DNA of 64,000 nt from Cryptomeria japonica (lineage: Eukaryota; Streptophyta; Pinopsida; Cupressales; Cupressaceae). Under the pieces are notes generated by a model. It saw only the letters and a list, made by a program, of their open reading frames with translations, was not told the DNA's origin and searched no databases. The stretch spans positions 23,327,772 to 23,391,771 of the forward strand of contig NC_081405.1 in NCBI RefSeq assembly GCF_030272615.1, in the 5' to 3' direction. The position numbers and the translations under genes were made by a program. This document shows positions 1 to 13,500 of the stretch, piece by piece (within the stretch, counting starts at the first letter, position 1; the number at the start of each line of letters is the position of its first letter).

Positions 1-692
1 TCTTCAATTAGAGTACTATGCTTGGACTTTTTGACACTAAATAGAAACCTTTCCAGATAAACTTCAAGACTCTCATCTTCTTTCTGTGTCATTCTAAAGA
101 TATCATCCCCATGATGATCAATGCCTCTACAATAATCTTTATACTTTGCAAGAAACAATTGTTTCATCTCATCCCATGTATTGATTGTGCTACTACCCAA
201 GCTCATAAACTATCTTAAAGATGATTCCTTCAAAGTGGAAGGAAATATTTTGAGTCTATGGGCATCTATACTATAATAAAAAATCCTACAGAGAACATCA
301 AACTCAAACAGAAATGTGTCTAGATCCTCTGTCACTAATCCATAGAATTTAGGGAGGGAAGAAGATGGAATGCTCTTGAGATTAGCATTATCATGTTGAT
401 CAGATATGGGGAACTCAAACGTTGGGTCCAAACATGGTGGTGGATTATTTCCACCAGGAGGTGGGTTTCCTTGCATTGGACTTGTGGGGGGAGTTACTAT
501 AAGAAATTCTTCTTTGGGGGGTCCAAAGAGGAACTGAAAACTGCCTTCTGGAAATTCAAATTCAGGGTGGTTCAAATTCTCTAGGGTTTGATAAAGTTCA
601 GCAAAAGGATTTATATCTGGGGAATTAATTTCTGCATGATTAGGATGACTGGGCATAAATCTACCTAGATCATCTCTTCTTCGCCTATGCAT
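1..692 (-). pseudogene. Ty3/gypsy gag, 5' part, broken
   Basis: Read on the minus strand from 692, this is the amino-terminal half of a plant Ty3/gypsy Gag, the capsid-like protein that packages element RNA. A Pro/Asn-rich leader is followed by a conserved block (roughly residues 105-160) with the family pattern LPKFYGL..EDLDTFLFEFDVLCR and SIDAHRLKIFPSTLKESSLR. An in-frame stop at about 207-209 replaces a position that is normally Trp. The same frame then resumes to base 1 with the usual GSSTINTWDEMKQLFLAKY-type region, so the gene runs off the left edge. A primer-binding-site-like stretch and an LTR terminus lie just upstream (791-818), which fits the 5' end of a minus-strand element. It is non-functional as written. 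Confidence 0.85.
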
Positions 693-790
693 GCAGATTC
701 ATAATTTTTTTTCAAACAATCAGGTATCCCAAAAAAATAATTAACTAAAAACTGAAAAGACAATAACCATAACAGGTTCTTAGTTTGACA

Positions 791-811
791 CCATCCCCGG
801 CAACACCGCCA
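791..811 (-). other. Primer-binding site of minus-strand gypsy element
   Basis: Read on the minus strand, the sequence TGGCGGTGTTGCCGGGGA lies 5 bases inside the LTR terminus and upstream of gag. It resembles the TGGCGCCGTTGCCGGGGA primer-binding sites of plant Tat/Athila-type gypsy elements. The match is imperfect, consistent with decay. Confidence 0.65.
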
Positions 812-816
812 AAAAA

Positions 817-1800
817 TGTTCGACCGAACAATAAGAATAATAACTCTAGTTGAAGTCTCAACCCAAAGTTTGGACATTCACTTGGTAAAGTCACTATTTC
901 TATAGCTAGTGTTCATTTGATTATCAACCCAGGGACATAATACTTGAAATGGGTCTGCACTATATATGCACTAAGTTCCTGCAACAACTACTCTACATTA
1001 CTGCAACAACTAACATTATGTAGAAAAGATAAGCAAGAATTGAAACTATTGAAAGGCTACAGGAAAACTTCTGCATTAACATAAATTCATTCAAGCAATA
1101 CTCGCTAAGTTCAATGTTGATAAACATAAATTACTCTATTTTGGTTTGGCTGCAGGAACAGTCAGTGGATCTGTTTCCAGTGGCTGCAGGAACAGTCAGT
1201 GGATCTGTTTCCAGTGGCTGCAGGAACAGTCAATGCAAGAACATCTATTGTAGCTAAGGAAGGAAACTAATATTAACAAATGCATAGGAACACTCACCAA
1301 GTGGGGCCCCTTGGGTGAGTGATTCCAGGCTTCCCAAAAATAACTCTAAGTGCTCAGAATAACATATTTGTATTTGTCGTTCTTTGGAGGTCATTACATG
1401 ATTCAACATAAAAAGAAACTCAAAAACACTTGTAAAAATCCTCTACTCTACTTTCTCTCTTTTTCTATCTAACCTCTGAGAAGAGATGAAGAGCTTATTT
1501 TAAAAGAAAACATCTATTTTAGACAACACAGATCACGCCGAAGAGAAGAGGCAGATAACTAATCGAGAAAGGAGATAGTTGGAGTTAAGCTACAGAAAAT
1601 GCGGATCTAAACCGAACCATAGTCATAACATACTATGGCGGTATTTACAACACCAATGTCCACTTGAGTTAGACATCAGTAGTATCGCGTGATTGCTTCT
1701 CCTATGTCATTCCTTATGCTTTTCAACATCTCTGTTGTTCGATCTTTCGGTCATATTTTTGAATATCTCTTCCTGCAACTGGCGTGATAGGCGAGCTTCC
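817..1800 (-). repeat. 5' LTR of minus-strand gypsy element (outer end not resolved)
   Basis: The LTR begins on the + strand with TGTTCGACCGAACA, itself a short palindrome, directly next to the primer-binding site. The outer end could not be fixed because no target-site duplication is visible, so the right coordinate is approximate. No gene is seen from 693 to 2061. The region holds the gag leader, this LTR and one short tandem repeat. Confidence 0.5.
1148..1234. repeat. 34 bp tandem repeat, 2.5 copies
   Basis: A unit beginning ggctgcaggaacagtcagtg starts at 1148, 1182 and 1216, giving two full 34 bp copies and a partial third. It sits inside the minus-strand LTR. The two full copies are identical, so the duplication is recent compared with the decay of the gag gene. 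Confidence 0.9.
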
Positions 1801-2061
1801 ACCGCAACATCATTTATTCCCTGCACTTCAAAAGAAATAACATACAAGAACATACATACATATTTTATTTAATCAGGACATCTATTAATTTCACACATGA
1901 TATTGCCCTAAACAATCCACATGGGAACATGAATGAATAACATGGCTGCAAGAATAAACTGGCCAAGACAAAAACATGTTTTAATAGGTTCAGGCTAACA
2001 TATGAAATACATATAGTAAACTTTCGATACATCATTAATATTATGTAAATCAAAATATGAC

Positions 2062-4890
2062 AAAAGCTTAAGAGTTCTAAGGATAAAAATATGCCAATGT
2101 CTCAACTCATCAGTCCCTACTTTTCCTAGTGATGGCATTTCCTCTTTTGATTCCAACAAAATTCCCACTAGAGATGATGCATTAATGAGAAATACTTGCC
2201 CTTCTCCTAAAGTTTGTCTTACCCCTAAAGATTCTTTAGAGAAAGAAGATGAAATCATAATCAATTTCCTCAATTCTCTCTCCCCTAAAGATCCTATTAA
2301 AGACATTTTGAGGAAAGAGGATGATTTAAATACATGTGGTGATTCTTTCCCTCCTAAGGATGAATAATTAATAAACAATGTTATCCCTTCTCCCGAAATT
2401 GGCAATAACAATAAGGACATTTTTGTGCATGGTATTCCTTTCAATGACCTCACTATTTGGGATGAAGCATTAAAAGAAGGTGTTGATTATTATCTACCCC
2501 ATGAGAGAACCCTATCCCAAGGGGATGTAATCATGATTGATAACTCCCTTGATAACATCTCACCTTCCATGAATCTCAATCATTCTCCCTCTAAAAATAA
2601 AGCATCTCCCTCTCCTCAACTAGGTTCTACTCATAAGGATACCCTAGTTCAAGGTAAGATTGTTGACATCTCTTTCAAAGAGCTCCCTCTTAAAGGTGAG
2701 ACTTTGAAGAGTAATGTTGATCCTTCTCCTTGAGAGTTTGTTCCCCATATATATCCTTTGGTGATAGAGGATGATATGACCTTTCCTACTAATACTTTTT
2801 CTATTCTCCCTCCTAAAATTGATCCTATCCATGATATTTTAATGCAAGGAGAAATTATCAACAATTCTTCCAACAATCTTGTTCATTCTTCTTCTAAGAA
2901 CACCTTTGATATTCCTAAACCATCCTCAATCAAATTGATACATGTGAATGAAAGACCTAATAAACCCCTCTTCGTAGTTCAAGGTGCTTGTCCTTCTCAA
3001 AATTCCCCACGTAAGCCTATCTTAGTGGTTCAAGGTGGTTATGCTTATGATTCTTTTTTTACTCCTAAGAAACCTATTCTTACTATGCAAGGAGGTTATC
3101 CTACTAAGATCCCTTATGAGTATGCTAAGAAAATTACTGGAGAGAGTTATCATATGGTTTCTCATACCTACAACACAAGAAACAATAGGCAACCTAGTCC
3201 TCCTCTAGTTATCCGAACTTAACTTCCTCTCTCTCAACCTACCCTTCCTCAAGCACCTCGTATATCAAATCTTAGCAAGGAGTATGATCTCATTGAACAA
3301 CTTAAGGCCACTCCTGCTAATATTTCTATTTAGGATTTAGTTCAAACTTCACCTACTTACCATGGGATTTTACAAGACGCTTTGAAAAACTTAGATGTCC
3401 CACCTGCAGTGACACCTAATAATATGTCCACTTTTATTGATCCTACAAACAAATCCAAAGCTCAAGTTGTATTCACACACCTTCTCCTGAAATCCAAAAT
3501 CAATATGATCCTCTTATGATTGTGGTTATTATCAATGATAGTGTTATAAGATGAACCCTTGTGGATAATGGATTTGGCCTTAATGTTTGTGGTGTGGACT
3601 TATTAGATAAGATTAATGTGGATCGTTCTCTCATCGAGCCTTCTTCTCTTACTATTTGAGGCTTTGATAATGTTGATAAACAATGTCTAGGTGTCATAAC
3701 CTTGCTTGTTAGGGTAGGTATTGTTGTGTTACCTACACCTATTCATGTTACGCCTGGTAATTTGATATATAACCTTCTATTAGGGAGACCTTGGATTCAT
3801 AGCATGCAAGTTGTCCCCTCAACTTTGCATAGGCAAGTCAAATTCATTTATAACAATATGGCATACACCTTGTTTGCTGCCAAACCTCAAGAACCATTAA
3901 AATATGGGTCTTCTTGTTCAACTACTTCCCATTCTTCTTCCAATCCTTCTACTTGTTCAAATACATCCATTTCCTTTAATGATGTTGTTCCTTCTAGTAC
4001 TCATGATTCTCCTACTCAATTAGAATCTCCTCCCAAGGATATCTTTTCTCCCAAAGAAGTTCTCGCAAATGATGATTGGGGATCTCTAGACTTTACCCCT
4101 ACTTTTATAGGAGAATATAGGGTACCTTTTAATGGATCTAAGACTAAGAAGAAGAAATCTAAGGAGGAACCTAAAGAGCAACCTACTTTGTCTAAACAAC
4201 TAAGTAACCACTTTGTGGCTGCTTCTAATTCAAATGATTCTTCAAATCCTTTCTCTAATTCATATAGCACTGAGACTTATGAGGCATCACCATCTCCTTC
4301 TGATTTGGAATCTCTTTATGGTCCTGGTTTTCACATTTTGGCTAAGAGTGGCTATGATGGCAATGGTTGTGGCGCAAATGAACAAGGAATTAAAGTTCCT
4401 TTCAAACATAATACACATGAAGCTTCATTTGTACTTGGATATAATCCTTCTAAGCCCACCAAAGCATCTAAAAGACCATCTCTCAATGTGAATACTATAT
4501 TTAATAGTGATGATAACCTCACCTCAATTAAATCATCTTTTATTTCTTTCAAAACTCATCCCCCTCATAAGGAAATCTTGGTGATGAAAAAATATCTTTA
4601 TGAATCTCCTCAAGAGATTTCTAATCCCACTTATGAGGCTTTATCTTCTACTCATTCTAAAATCCTTCTTCTAGGAATAATGCTCTAATGAGTTATACTT
4701 ATCCCTCTCCTAATATTTCTTGTGTGCAAGATAAGTATGACTTAGTGGCCCATTCTTCTCCTATAAACTTCTCTCTTTCTAAAGACTTTTTAACATTCAT
4801 CACCTTATACATGTTTTTAATCTCACTTATAGTAGAGAATTTAACATGTCATATTCAAATACCTCATTCAATCTATCACGTCTTTAAATA
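2062..4890 (+). pseudogene. Tat-like Ty3/gypsy internal domain with protease and G-patch regions
   Basis: A series of + strand open stretches broken by stops (2185-2367, 2425-2733, 2758-3222, 3702-4688) makes one decayed polyprotein. The first kilobase is low-complexity Ser/Pro/Asp-rich linker. At 3520-3640 there is a retropepsin-like block, where LVDNGFGLNVCG corresponds to the family's LVDGGAGLNI. It is followed at 3780-3795 by LLGRPWIHSMQVVPST, the hallmark end of this protease in plant gypsy elements. At about 4317-4404, GPGFHILAKSGYDGNGCGANE is a G-patch RNA-binding motif, known in some plant gypsy polyproteins. No reverse transcriptase, RNase H or integrase follows before the PPT and LTR at 6370. 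The element is therefore internally deleted and non-autonomous. Its 5' LTR is not seen. Confidence 0.75.
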
Positions 4891-4898
4891 ACATTAAT

Positions 4899-5015
4899 GG
4901 CTATTATGTTGCTCATCATTATGTGACATTGGTAGCTCACTTACCGGGGGCTCATTGTCATTCACGATGGTACAATTTCACGTGCAATCATACTTTTGGA
5001 AGCAACATAATAGCC
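4899..5015. repeat. Foldback (14 bp perfect inverted repeat)
   Basis: GGCTATTATGTTGC at 4899-4912 is repeated in perfect inverted form at 5002-5015, leaving an 89-base loop. It lies in the noncoding tail of the gypsy relic. It may be a tiny MITE or a structural element of the retrotransposon 3' region. No convincing target-site duplication was found. Confidence 0.6.
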
Positions 5016-6352
5016 TATTTATATCTCATCTCTTCTCCCTATATATATGGGGGGCAAGAGTGATTTCAAACATCTCTCCTTCTTAAGATTAAAATTTACC
5101 CTTTGTGAAGTAGTGTCTTCTAGAAGGATTTCTTATTGATTGTAGGAGTGTATTCATATTTGAATTCTTTCTCTCATATTGGAACAAGCATCCCTAATGG
5201 GGATCCTAAGTACATATCCTTAATTGGGACCTCCTCCTTGGTGATTGGAAGTCTTTGATCATTCATCAATTTCTCTTCTTCATTGAGTAGTATCTTTTAT
5301 AATACACCCTTCTATTTTGTGTACGTGCACATCCTTGATGAGGATCTCTTGCCTTCTTTTAGAAGAGTGTTGTTATAAATAATCTCTCTCTGATGTCATC
5401 TCAATCCTTTTCTCTTTTCAAATCTCTTGCATTCATTCATTATAGAAGATGTTATATTTGTCTAAGACAACTCCTCTTGAAGGTAGATGTCTTTTGAACA
5501 AAGATCTCTTCTCCTCCAAGGATCTCCTTTACACTTATATAGAAAGATATCTCTTTTTCAACTATCTTATCCTTGCTTGAAGAGTATTCCCTCTCTTGCT
5601 TGGATTTATGACATTGTTGCATGATGGATATCTTATTGATGCCAAAGGTAGGTATCCTTGTTCTAATTGCACACACATGCACGAGGTTGAGTCGAACTAA
5701 CGGTGTTCTCACTCTCCTTCCTTACATGGATCACCCAAACAGACACTAGGGGCTAGTTTTCCATGTCCCTCTCTCCATGGATCACCTTGTTTTGGGGGCG
5801 AGATGTCCATGGTTCCTTTTCTCTTCTCATGGATCACCAAATTGTGTATTTGTGCTTTCTATCTCTTCTTCCTTCTCTTGGAATTTATTTCCATTTAAAT
5901 CTTTCATGTTGTGTTAGAGAGATCTCAAATCCTCACACTCTCTATTGTGTTGGAATTAAGGCTTGGTTCTCTTTCTTACCAAATGATTCTCCATTAGTTT
6001 TTTGATCTTATATCAAATCTTCTTGTGAGCATTTGTCATCAACCTTCTTTCACAATTTGATGTGGTAAACATGATACCTTGTTTCAACTCACTAAAATTA
6101 GCAAGTCGAAATAGGGGGGGACATATAGCTACCCTCGAATTTTCATCATGGAATTTTCATCACCTTCCTTAGTAAACATTTATGTGATTTTGTGATTTTA
6201 TCTAACATGTGTTTTTGTAGGGTGCGGATCCTAACTGAGTACTGCAGATACCGATGGGGGCTTCATCCGACAACTTGTAGATATATCCTTTTTCATTAAT
6301 GTTTACTTTTGTTTACTTTAGCTTGCATATGCACATAGCTTCATATGACCAC
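5016..6352 (+). other. Noncoding 3' region of the Tat-like relic
   Basis: This is about 1.3 kb between the last open stretch and the polypurine tract. It has purine-rich patches (ggggggcaagag near 5048, ggggggg near 6113) and T/C-rich sequence. Short open frames at 5452-5712 and 5763-6005 resemble nothing recognised and look like chance. This is where RT, RNase H and integrase would be expected, and none is detectable. Confidence 0.6.
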
Positions 6353-7370
6353 TAAAGTGGGGGTAAATGTAGTGTCGTAAATTGTACACCCTTGCTAGGG
6401 TGGTACAACTACAATTTCACACTTAGGTTAGCACACACCTTAGTGTGTCTTGCATCTTCCATTATTATTTCCCTTTAAGAATTTAATTAAATCTAAAGTC
6501 AAATTTCATCACTTCATACATCATAAAATTGGGCCCTTTACCCTAATTGTGCCCCTTTTTATTTTATTCCTCCAATAAATCGTTTAATCATAAACCCTAA
6601 CTATGTCTTATTTTGACCTTTAAGGCCTGATTTCGCATATCAAAACACCTCAAAATCACTTGTAACTTTGGGATTCACTCTAATATCATCATATCTAACA
6701 GTCCTAAAAATTTGGTGAAAAGTTGGTCAGACCGTGGCGGGAATGCACATGGTCCTCGACTTTTTTCTTGAAATTTCGGGAGCACAATTCTATGATATTA
6801 TAATGCTTAACCCCAAAATATTGGTGAGAAATTCAATTCCTAGGTCGGCCTAAAGGTGCAATTAAGTTGAAATTAAGATCTAGGGTTTCATACATAAGAG
6901 CTCTCTTTCTTCATTTGAAGCCAACTAAAGAACTAAAATCTATCTAATCTAAGGGAGTTTTCAACAAAGAAAGCATAAGGAGCCTTCTATGTAGTGAAAG
7001 AGAAGCCTATGTGGAGTCTTCAACATCATTAAACAACATTCAAAAGAATTCATCAAGCATTTGTCAAGAACTCATCATCAATTAGGAGCCTTGAAGACAT
7101 TGAAGAGTGATAAGAGATCTTGTGGCAATATCTCTCCCTTGGGGATTGGTATGATTTCATGTTATTTTCATGTCTTTGTATGAGCTTCTTTACATCAATT
7201 TGCATATTTAAATTCATGCTTTAGATAATTTAGCATATTTGGTTTGAAGCATTGCTATCTACATTCAAATTTACATTTTGGGTTTACTCTCATGCGTAGG
7301 GTAGCTCTAGTTACTTATCATTTAGGATCTTTCATACACATAAGGTTCTAGCATACACATTTTTAGTACA
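6353..7370 (+). repeat. PPT and 3' LTR of the Tat-like gypsy relic
   Basis: A polypurine tract (aaagtgggggtaaa, 6355-6369) is followed directly by TGTAGTGTCGTAAATTGTAC at 6370, a typical TG LTR start. LTR-like noncoding sequence continues beyond 7 kb. The end could not be placed. AGTACA near 7372 is one candidate, but no second LTR is available for comparison. Confidence 0.6.
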
Positions 7371-8039
7371 TTGTTGGCTATTTGTGGAGGTGGAAATCAC
7401 CAACATAGGGGTTTGACTAAGGCAAAACCCTATATAGCCACCCAAGCCTTCCCTTTTCAGTTGCAGGTGCAGAAACAAGCATCCAAAGGCAGTTTCAGAT
7501 CTGGAAAAGCCATCAGAACCACTCAAAAGTATCAGAAGTGCATAAATATGTCAAGGACAGGGGCATGACACCCTGGTCCCTCCATTTTGCAATCAAGTTT
7601 GACAAGTTGCAGACTCAAGACATCCATTTTGCAATGTTTCAGTTGTAGCTTCTTGTCTACAGAAACAGGATAGAGGTGTGACACCCTAGACCTAGTCAGT
7701 TTTGTCCAATTTCAGCATTAGGTACACATCCAAAATCCTCCCCATTTCATGCTTTCAATATCTCGGTTTCAGATCTGCAAGTTTGTTCAATTTCAAGTTC
7801 ATTTGTGCTTCATTCTTTATCTCCTAGTCTAGTTGACCATTCAAACCCTAGTTTTTCTCATCATTTGCAACAAGAGGAATATAAACCCTAAGAGGCAATC
7901 CTTGGCTCTCTCTTTCCCACAATAAGTAGCCAAAGTGATCTATCTCCCTAGGCTCTTTTATATTCCCAATGTGTTGGCAAAAGTAGGATTAGGTCCTAGT
8001 CACTCGATCTCGCTTTTCCCGCCACCACAATATCAAAGG
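7371..8039. other. No gene seen; LTR tail or intergenic
   Basis: About 670 bases between the Tat-like LTR and the first recognisable copia Gag codons. A 65-residue open frame (7371-7568) matches nothing known to me. The sequence could be the remainder of the LTR, or a truncated leader of the following copia element. Confidence 0.5.
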
Positions 8040-9363
8040 ATCTCATCTTTCACATTGATAAGTGTAAAATAGTTAAGGAAGCATGGGATGTCTTAGGGAA
8101 AATTGTATGGTCAAATTGATGAGATTTGAGGCTATCAACTTGATAATGATCTCACCATGTTGGATCCCAAGAATTTTGATACTATCCAAGATTTTGTTAC
8201 CAAGGCAAATGAGCTAAGAGCGCACTTGAAGGATTATGGCATTGATAAGAAGCATGCAGAGTTGGTCTACAACCTTTTGGGAAATCTTCCATCAAAGTAT
8301 GCAAAATTTATTTCTAGCTTCCAAACCCATTGCTTGATAATGGGTAGTTCCTTCACAATGCCTTCTTTTGATGCATTTACAAAAATGTTGATGTTGGAGC
8401 AATCTAAGTTGTTGAGCATTGGGATTCTCAAATCTTCAAAGTCACAAGCTTTGGTGGCCAATAAAGAGAATCAAGGAATGAATTCCAAAAAGAATCAAAA
8501 GTAGTTCAAGCCTAAGACACAACAAGATGGAGCACAATCTTCCTCTCCACAATATTTGAAAGGATTTTACTTCCTCACCTGAGGGCAAATCATATAAGGA
8601 GAGGTTTTGTTCATATTGCAAGAAGAGTGGTCATGATGAGCATCGTTGCCACACTAAGCAGATTGATGAGTTGCCCAACATTCTCAAGAAGAACAACATT
8701 GATTTACCATCCGCTTGTAAGAAGAAGGATTCATCTCCTTCCCCTTCCTCACAGTCAAAAGGTAAGGGAAAATCTCTTTGTGCTACTACAAGTCATAATT
8801 TAGGGAGATGACTTCTAGATTCAGGGACTTCTCATCATATGACATCTTCATAGTCTATGTTCTCTTCATTTGAGCCTTTTCACATGCCCCCCATTTTGAT
8901 GAGCAATCATACATACATGGATGTGACTGGGAAAGGATCTATTGCCATTGGGGATAACTCCTTCAATAATATGTTGTGTGTACCCCATTTGACAAACAAT
9001 CTTCTTTCCATCTATCAAATCACTCATGGGGCAACAAGGAAAATTGTGGAGTTCACACCTAATTCAGTTATCGTTAGATACTTAGAGACTAGAGCTATTA
9101 TTGCTAGAGGGGTGGTGGATCATGCATCTCAGTTATATTCCTTTGCAGAATTTGTTCCTATTGATGAGGATGATTCTTCATATGATGATCACACTTATTG
9201 TGATGATTCAGATATCGAGGAGAATTTTGGGTACTTGAACTTGGGGGTTCTCACATGTGGCCCTGTTCTTGAGCCTTGCATACCATCTCCTCCTATTGAT
9301 ATCACATCACCTATTGAAGCTGATGATCTAGATAGTGCACTAGTTTTCCTTCTTGTGATTTAG
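8040..9363 (+). pseudogene. Ty1/copia gag-protease, broken
   Basis: Copia Gag is recognisable from the AKEAWDxLGKLYG-like block (8070-8115, frameshifted) through an intact stretch at 8157-8504 with the NLPSKYAKFISSF motif. A CCHC zinc knuckle (C-x2-C-x4-H-x4-C) occupies 8608-8649, and a protease active site LLDSGTSHHM lies near 8814-8846. The stretch 8857-9363 continues the protease with CVPHLTNNLLSI and ends in an acidic tail. Several frame changes and stops separate the pieces. The reading stops at 9361, right beside the insertion point of a large DNA transposon. No integrase or RT follows, so this copia carried only gag-protease. The 5' LTR and the first part of gag are missing. Confidence 0.85.
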
Positions 9364-10539
9364 TGTAGGGGTACTTGCAAGAAGTTGTGTCCACTTTTTG
9401 GCCAAAAAGTGGAAGTTTTTTCCCATTTTTTTCAATTTCATCATGTTTGACCTAAATATTTGAGTCACTTAAAGATGAATCTTGAAAAAATTCAGTAATA
9501 GAAAATATAGTGCTTGAAGTATACTTTCCAAATATGTAATTTATTTTAATAACCAGATCTTAAAAAATGAAGTTTGAATAGGCATTACTAAAACATATAG
9601 TTTAAAAGTCACTTTTCAGGACCATACCATGCCTGTGTACGGCAAGCATAATTTGACCTAAATGAAATTATTTTTATAAATCCTTTTGGGAAAAGATCTA
9701 TAACTCACTCACCTTTGATGAGAATATTTTTTTGTAAATCTTTTTCTGCATTTTTTTTTTTGTTAATTTTTTTTTGGGCATAATCATTGTTTTGAAAAAT
9801 TCTTGTGTACAACAAGCATAATTTGACCTAAAATTAACATTTTCTTTTTATTTTTTATTTTTTTAACTGTATAGAATTGTCTCTAGTTTGATGCCATATA
9901 AAAAAAAATTCAAAAAACTTAGAGACAAAAAAGTTATTAAAAAACTAAAAAACCATGTTATTTCTAGTTTATGGACCTCTTTCATTAGTAATTATTTTAA
10001 AAATAAAAATGTTGATCCATTTTTTAAAAAAATTACATATTTCGAATCTAGACAGTCTCTACTATAATGGGTTTTCATTGTTTAAAAAAATTCAGAAAAT
10101 TTGGTGTTTAGATATATTTTTGAAGTCATTATTTTATATGAAGATTGATTTGGCCTTCAAGTTGCAGGTCAAACCAGGTCCAAGCCAAAGGGTCGGCTCT
10201 CCAAGCCATTTCCCAAGTCAAAATCGAAGCTACAACTAAACCAAAGTTTGAAATTTTTAGAAACGGGATCCCGTTTCATTTTTTTAAATAATTAAAAACA
10301 CATTTAGTAAACGGGATCTTGTTTCCCTTTTTTTTTAATTTAATTTTAATTTTAATTTTTTTAATTTTTTTTAAATTTAAAAAAATAAAAACAAAACTAT
10401 ATATACATTTTAAAAAATAAAACCATATATACATGAAATTAACATTTAAGTTTAAGTCACATTTCCCTTTGTCTTTTTTCCTTTCTTATACTTTAAGTTA
10501 TATTTCATGTATATATTGGGAGGATGTTTGAGAGTGGTT

Positions 10540-13500
10540 TCAGATCTCTAGGAGTTATAATACAGATTCTAGATTTTAAAAGATCTTATAAATTGTGACG
10601 TAATAGGACCTATAATGTCATAATAGGTCCCATTGTGACATAATAGGTCCTAATGTGTCATAATAGGTCTTATTGTGACATAATAGGTCCTATTGTGACA
10701 TAATAGGTCCTATTGTGTCATAATAGGTCCTATTATGACATAATACGACCTATTAAGTCATAATAGGTCCTATTATGACATAATACGACCTATTAAGTCA
10801 TAATAGGTCCTATTATGTCATAAGACCCCTCAAAAGGACCTATTATGACATTATACCTCTTACTAGGACCTATTATGACTTAAGACCCCTTAGTAGGACC
10901 TATTATAACATAATAGGATTGATTATCACATAATAGGACCTATTATGTCAACATCATAGGTCTTATAATGTCATAAGACCCCTTAAGAGGACATGTCATG
11001 TCATAATAGGTCCTATTATGTCATAAGACCCCTTAAGAGGACGTATTATGAGATTATACCCCTTAGTAGGACCTATTGAAGGGTATTATGTCATAACAGG
11101 ACTGATTGTGACATAATAGGACCTATGATGACATAACAGGTCATATTATGTCATCATAGGTCCTATTATGACATCATAGGTCATATTATGTCATAAAACC
11201 CCTTAAGAGGACCTATTGTTACTTTATACCCCTTAGTAGGACTTGTTAAGGGGTATTATGTCATAACATGACCTATTGTGACATAATAGGACCTATAATG
11301 TCATAATACGATCTATTATGTCATAATAGGTCTCATTGTGACATAATAGGTCCTTTTGTGACATAATAGGTCCTTTTGTGACATAATAGGTTGTATTATG
11401 TCATAAAACCCACCTCTTACTAGGACCTATTATGACATAAGACCCCTTAGTACAATGTATTATGACATAATAGGATCGATTATCACATAATAGGACCTAT
11501 TATGTCATATAGGTCCTATAATGTCACAAGACCCCTTAAGAGAACCTGTCATGTCATAATTGGTCCTATTATGTCATAAGACCTCTTAAGAGGACCTATT
11601 ATAACATTATGTCGCTTAGTAGGACCCGTTAAAGGTTATTGTGTCATAAAAGGACAAATTATGACATAATAGGATCTATGATGATGTAATAGGTCCTGTT
11701 ATGTCATCATAGGTCCTATTATGACTTCATAGGTCATATTATGTCACAAAACCCCTTAAAAGGACCTATTATGACTTTATACCCCTTACTAGGACATGTT
11801 AAGGGGTATCATGTCATAATAGGACCTATTGCGACATAATAGGACCTATAATATTGTAATGCAACCTATTATGTCATAATAGGTCTCCTTGTGACATAAT
11901 AGGTCCTTTTGTGTCATAATACCCCTTAAGAGGACCTATTATGACATTATACCTCTTACTAGGACCTATTATGACATAAGACCCCTTAGTAGGATCTATT
12001 ATGACATAATAAGGTCGATTATCACATAATAGGACCTATTATGTCATATAGGTCCTATAATGTCATAAGACCCCTTAAGAGGACCTATTATAACATTATG
12101 CCCCTTAGTAGGACCTGTCAAAGGGTATTATGTCATACAAGGACCAATTATGACATAATAGAATCTATGATGATGTAATAGGTCCTATTATGTCACCGTA
12201 GGTCCTATTATGACATCATAGGTCATGTTATGTCATAAAACCCCTTAAGATGACATATTATGACTTTATACCCCTTACTAGGACATGTTAAGGGGTGTTA
12301 TGTCATAATAGGACCTATAATGTCATAATATGACCTATTATATTATAATAGGTCCCATTGTGACATAATAGGTCCTATCATGACATAATACGACTTACTA
12401 TGTCATAATACGACCTATTATGTCATAAGACCCCTTAAGAGGACCTATTATGACATAAGACCCCTTAGTAGGACCTATTATGACATATGTAGAGAAAGAT
12501 AAGTTGGTTGGAAGAGAGAGATGGTACTTTTTGAGAGAGTTGAGGGGTATTATGTCATAACAGGACCTATTGTGACATAATAGGACCTATAATGTCATAA
12601 TATGCCCTATTATGTCGTAATAGGTCCTATTGTGACATAATAGGTCCTATTGTGACATAATAGGTCCTATTGTGACATAATAGGTCCTATTGTGACATAA
12701 TAGGTCCTATTGTGACATAATAGGTCCTATTATGTCACAATAGGTCCTATTGTGGCATAATACCTCCTATTATGTCATAATAGGACCTATTATGTCATAA
12801 TAGGTCCTATTATGTCACAATAGGTCCTATTATGTCACAATAGGTCCTATTATGTCATAATAGGTCCTATTATGTCATAAGACCCCTTAAGAGGACCTAT
12901 TATGATATAAGACCCCTTAGTAGGATCTATTATGACATAATAAGATCTATTATCACATAATAGGACCTATTATAATGTCATAAGACCCCTTAAGAGGACC
13001 TATTACGACATTATACCCCTTAGTAGGACCTGTTAAAGGGTATTATGTCATAATAAGACTAATAATGACATAATAAAATCTACGATGATGTAATAGGTCC
13101 TATTATGTCATCATAGGTCCTATTATGATATCATAGGTCCTATTATGACATCATAGGTCATATTATGTCATAAAACCCCTTAAGAGGACCTATTACGACT
13201 TTATACCCCTTACTAGGACTTGTTAAGGGGTATTATGTCATAATAGGACGTATAATGTCATAATGCAACCTATTATGTCATAATAGGTCCCATTGTGACA
13301 TAATAGGTCCTATTATGACACAATAGGTCCTATTATGACATAATACGACCTATTGTGTCAGAATAGGTCCTATTATGACATAATACGACCTATTGTGTCA
13401 TAATAGGTCCCATTGTGACATAATAGGTCCTATTGTGACATAATAGGTCCTATTATGATAATACAACCTATTATTTCATAATAGGTCCTATTATGACATA

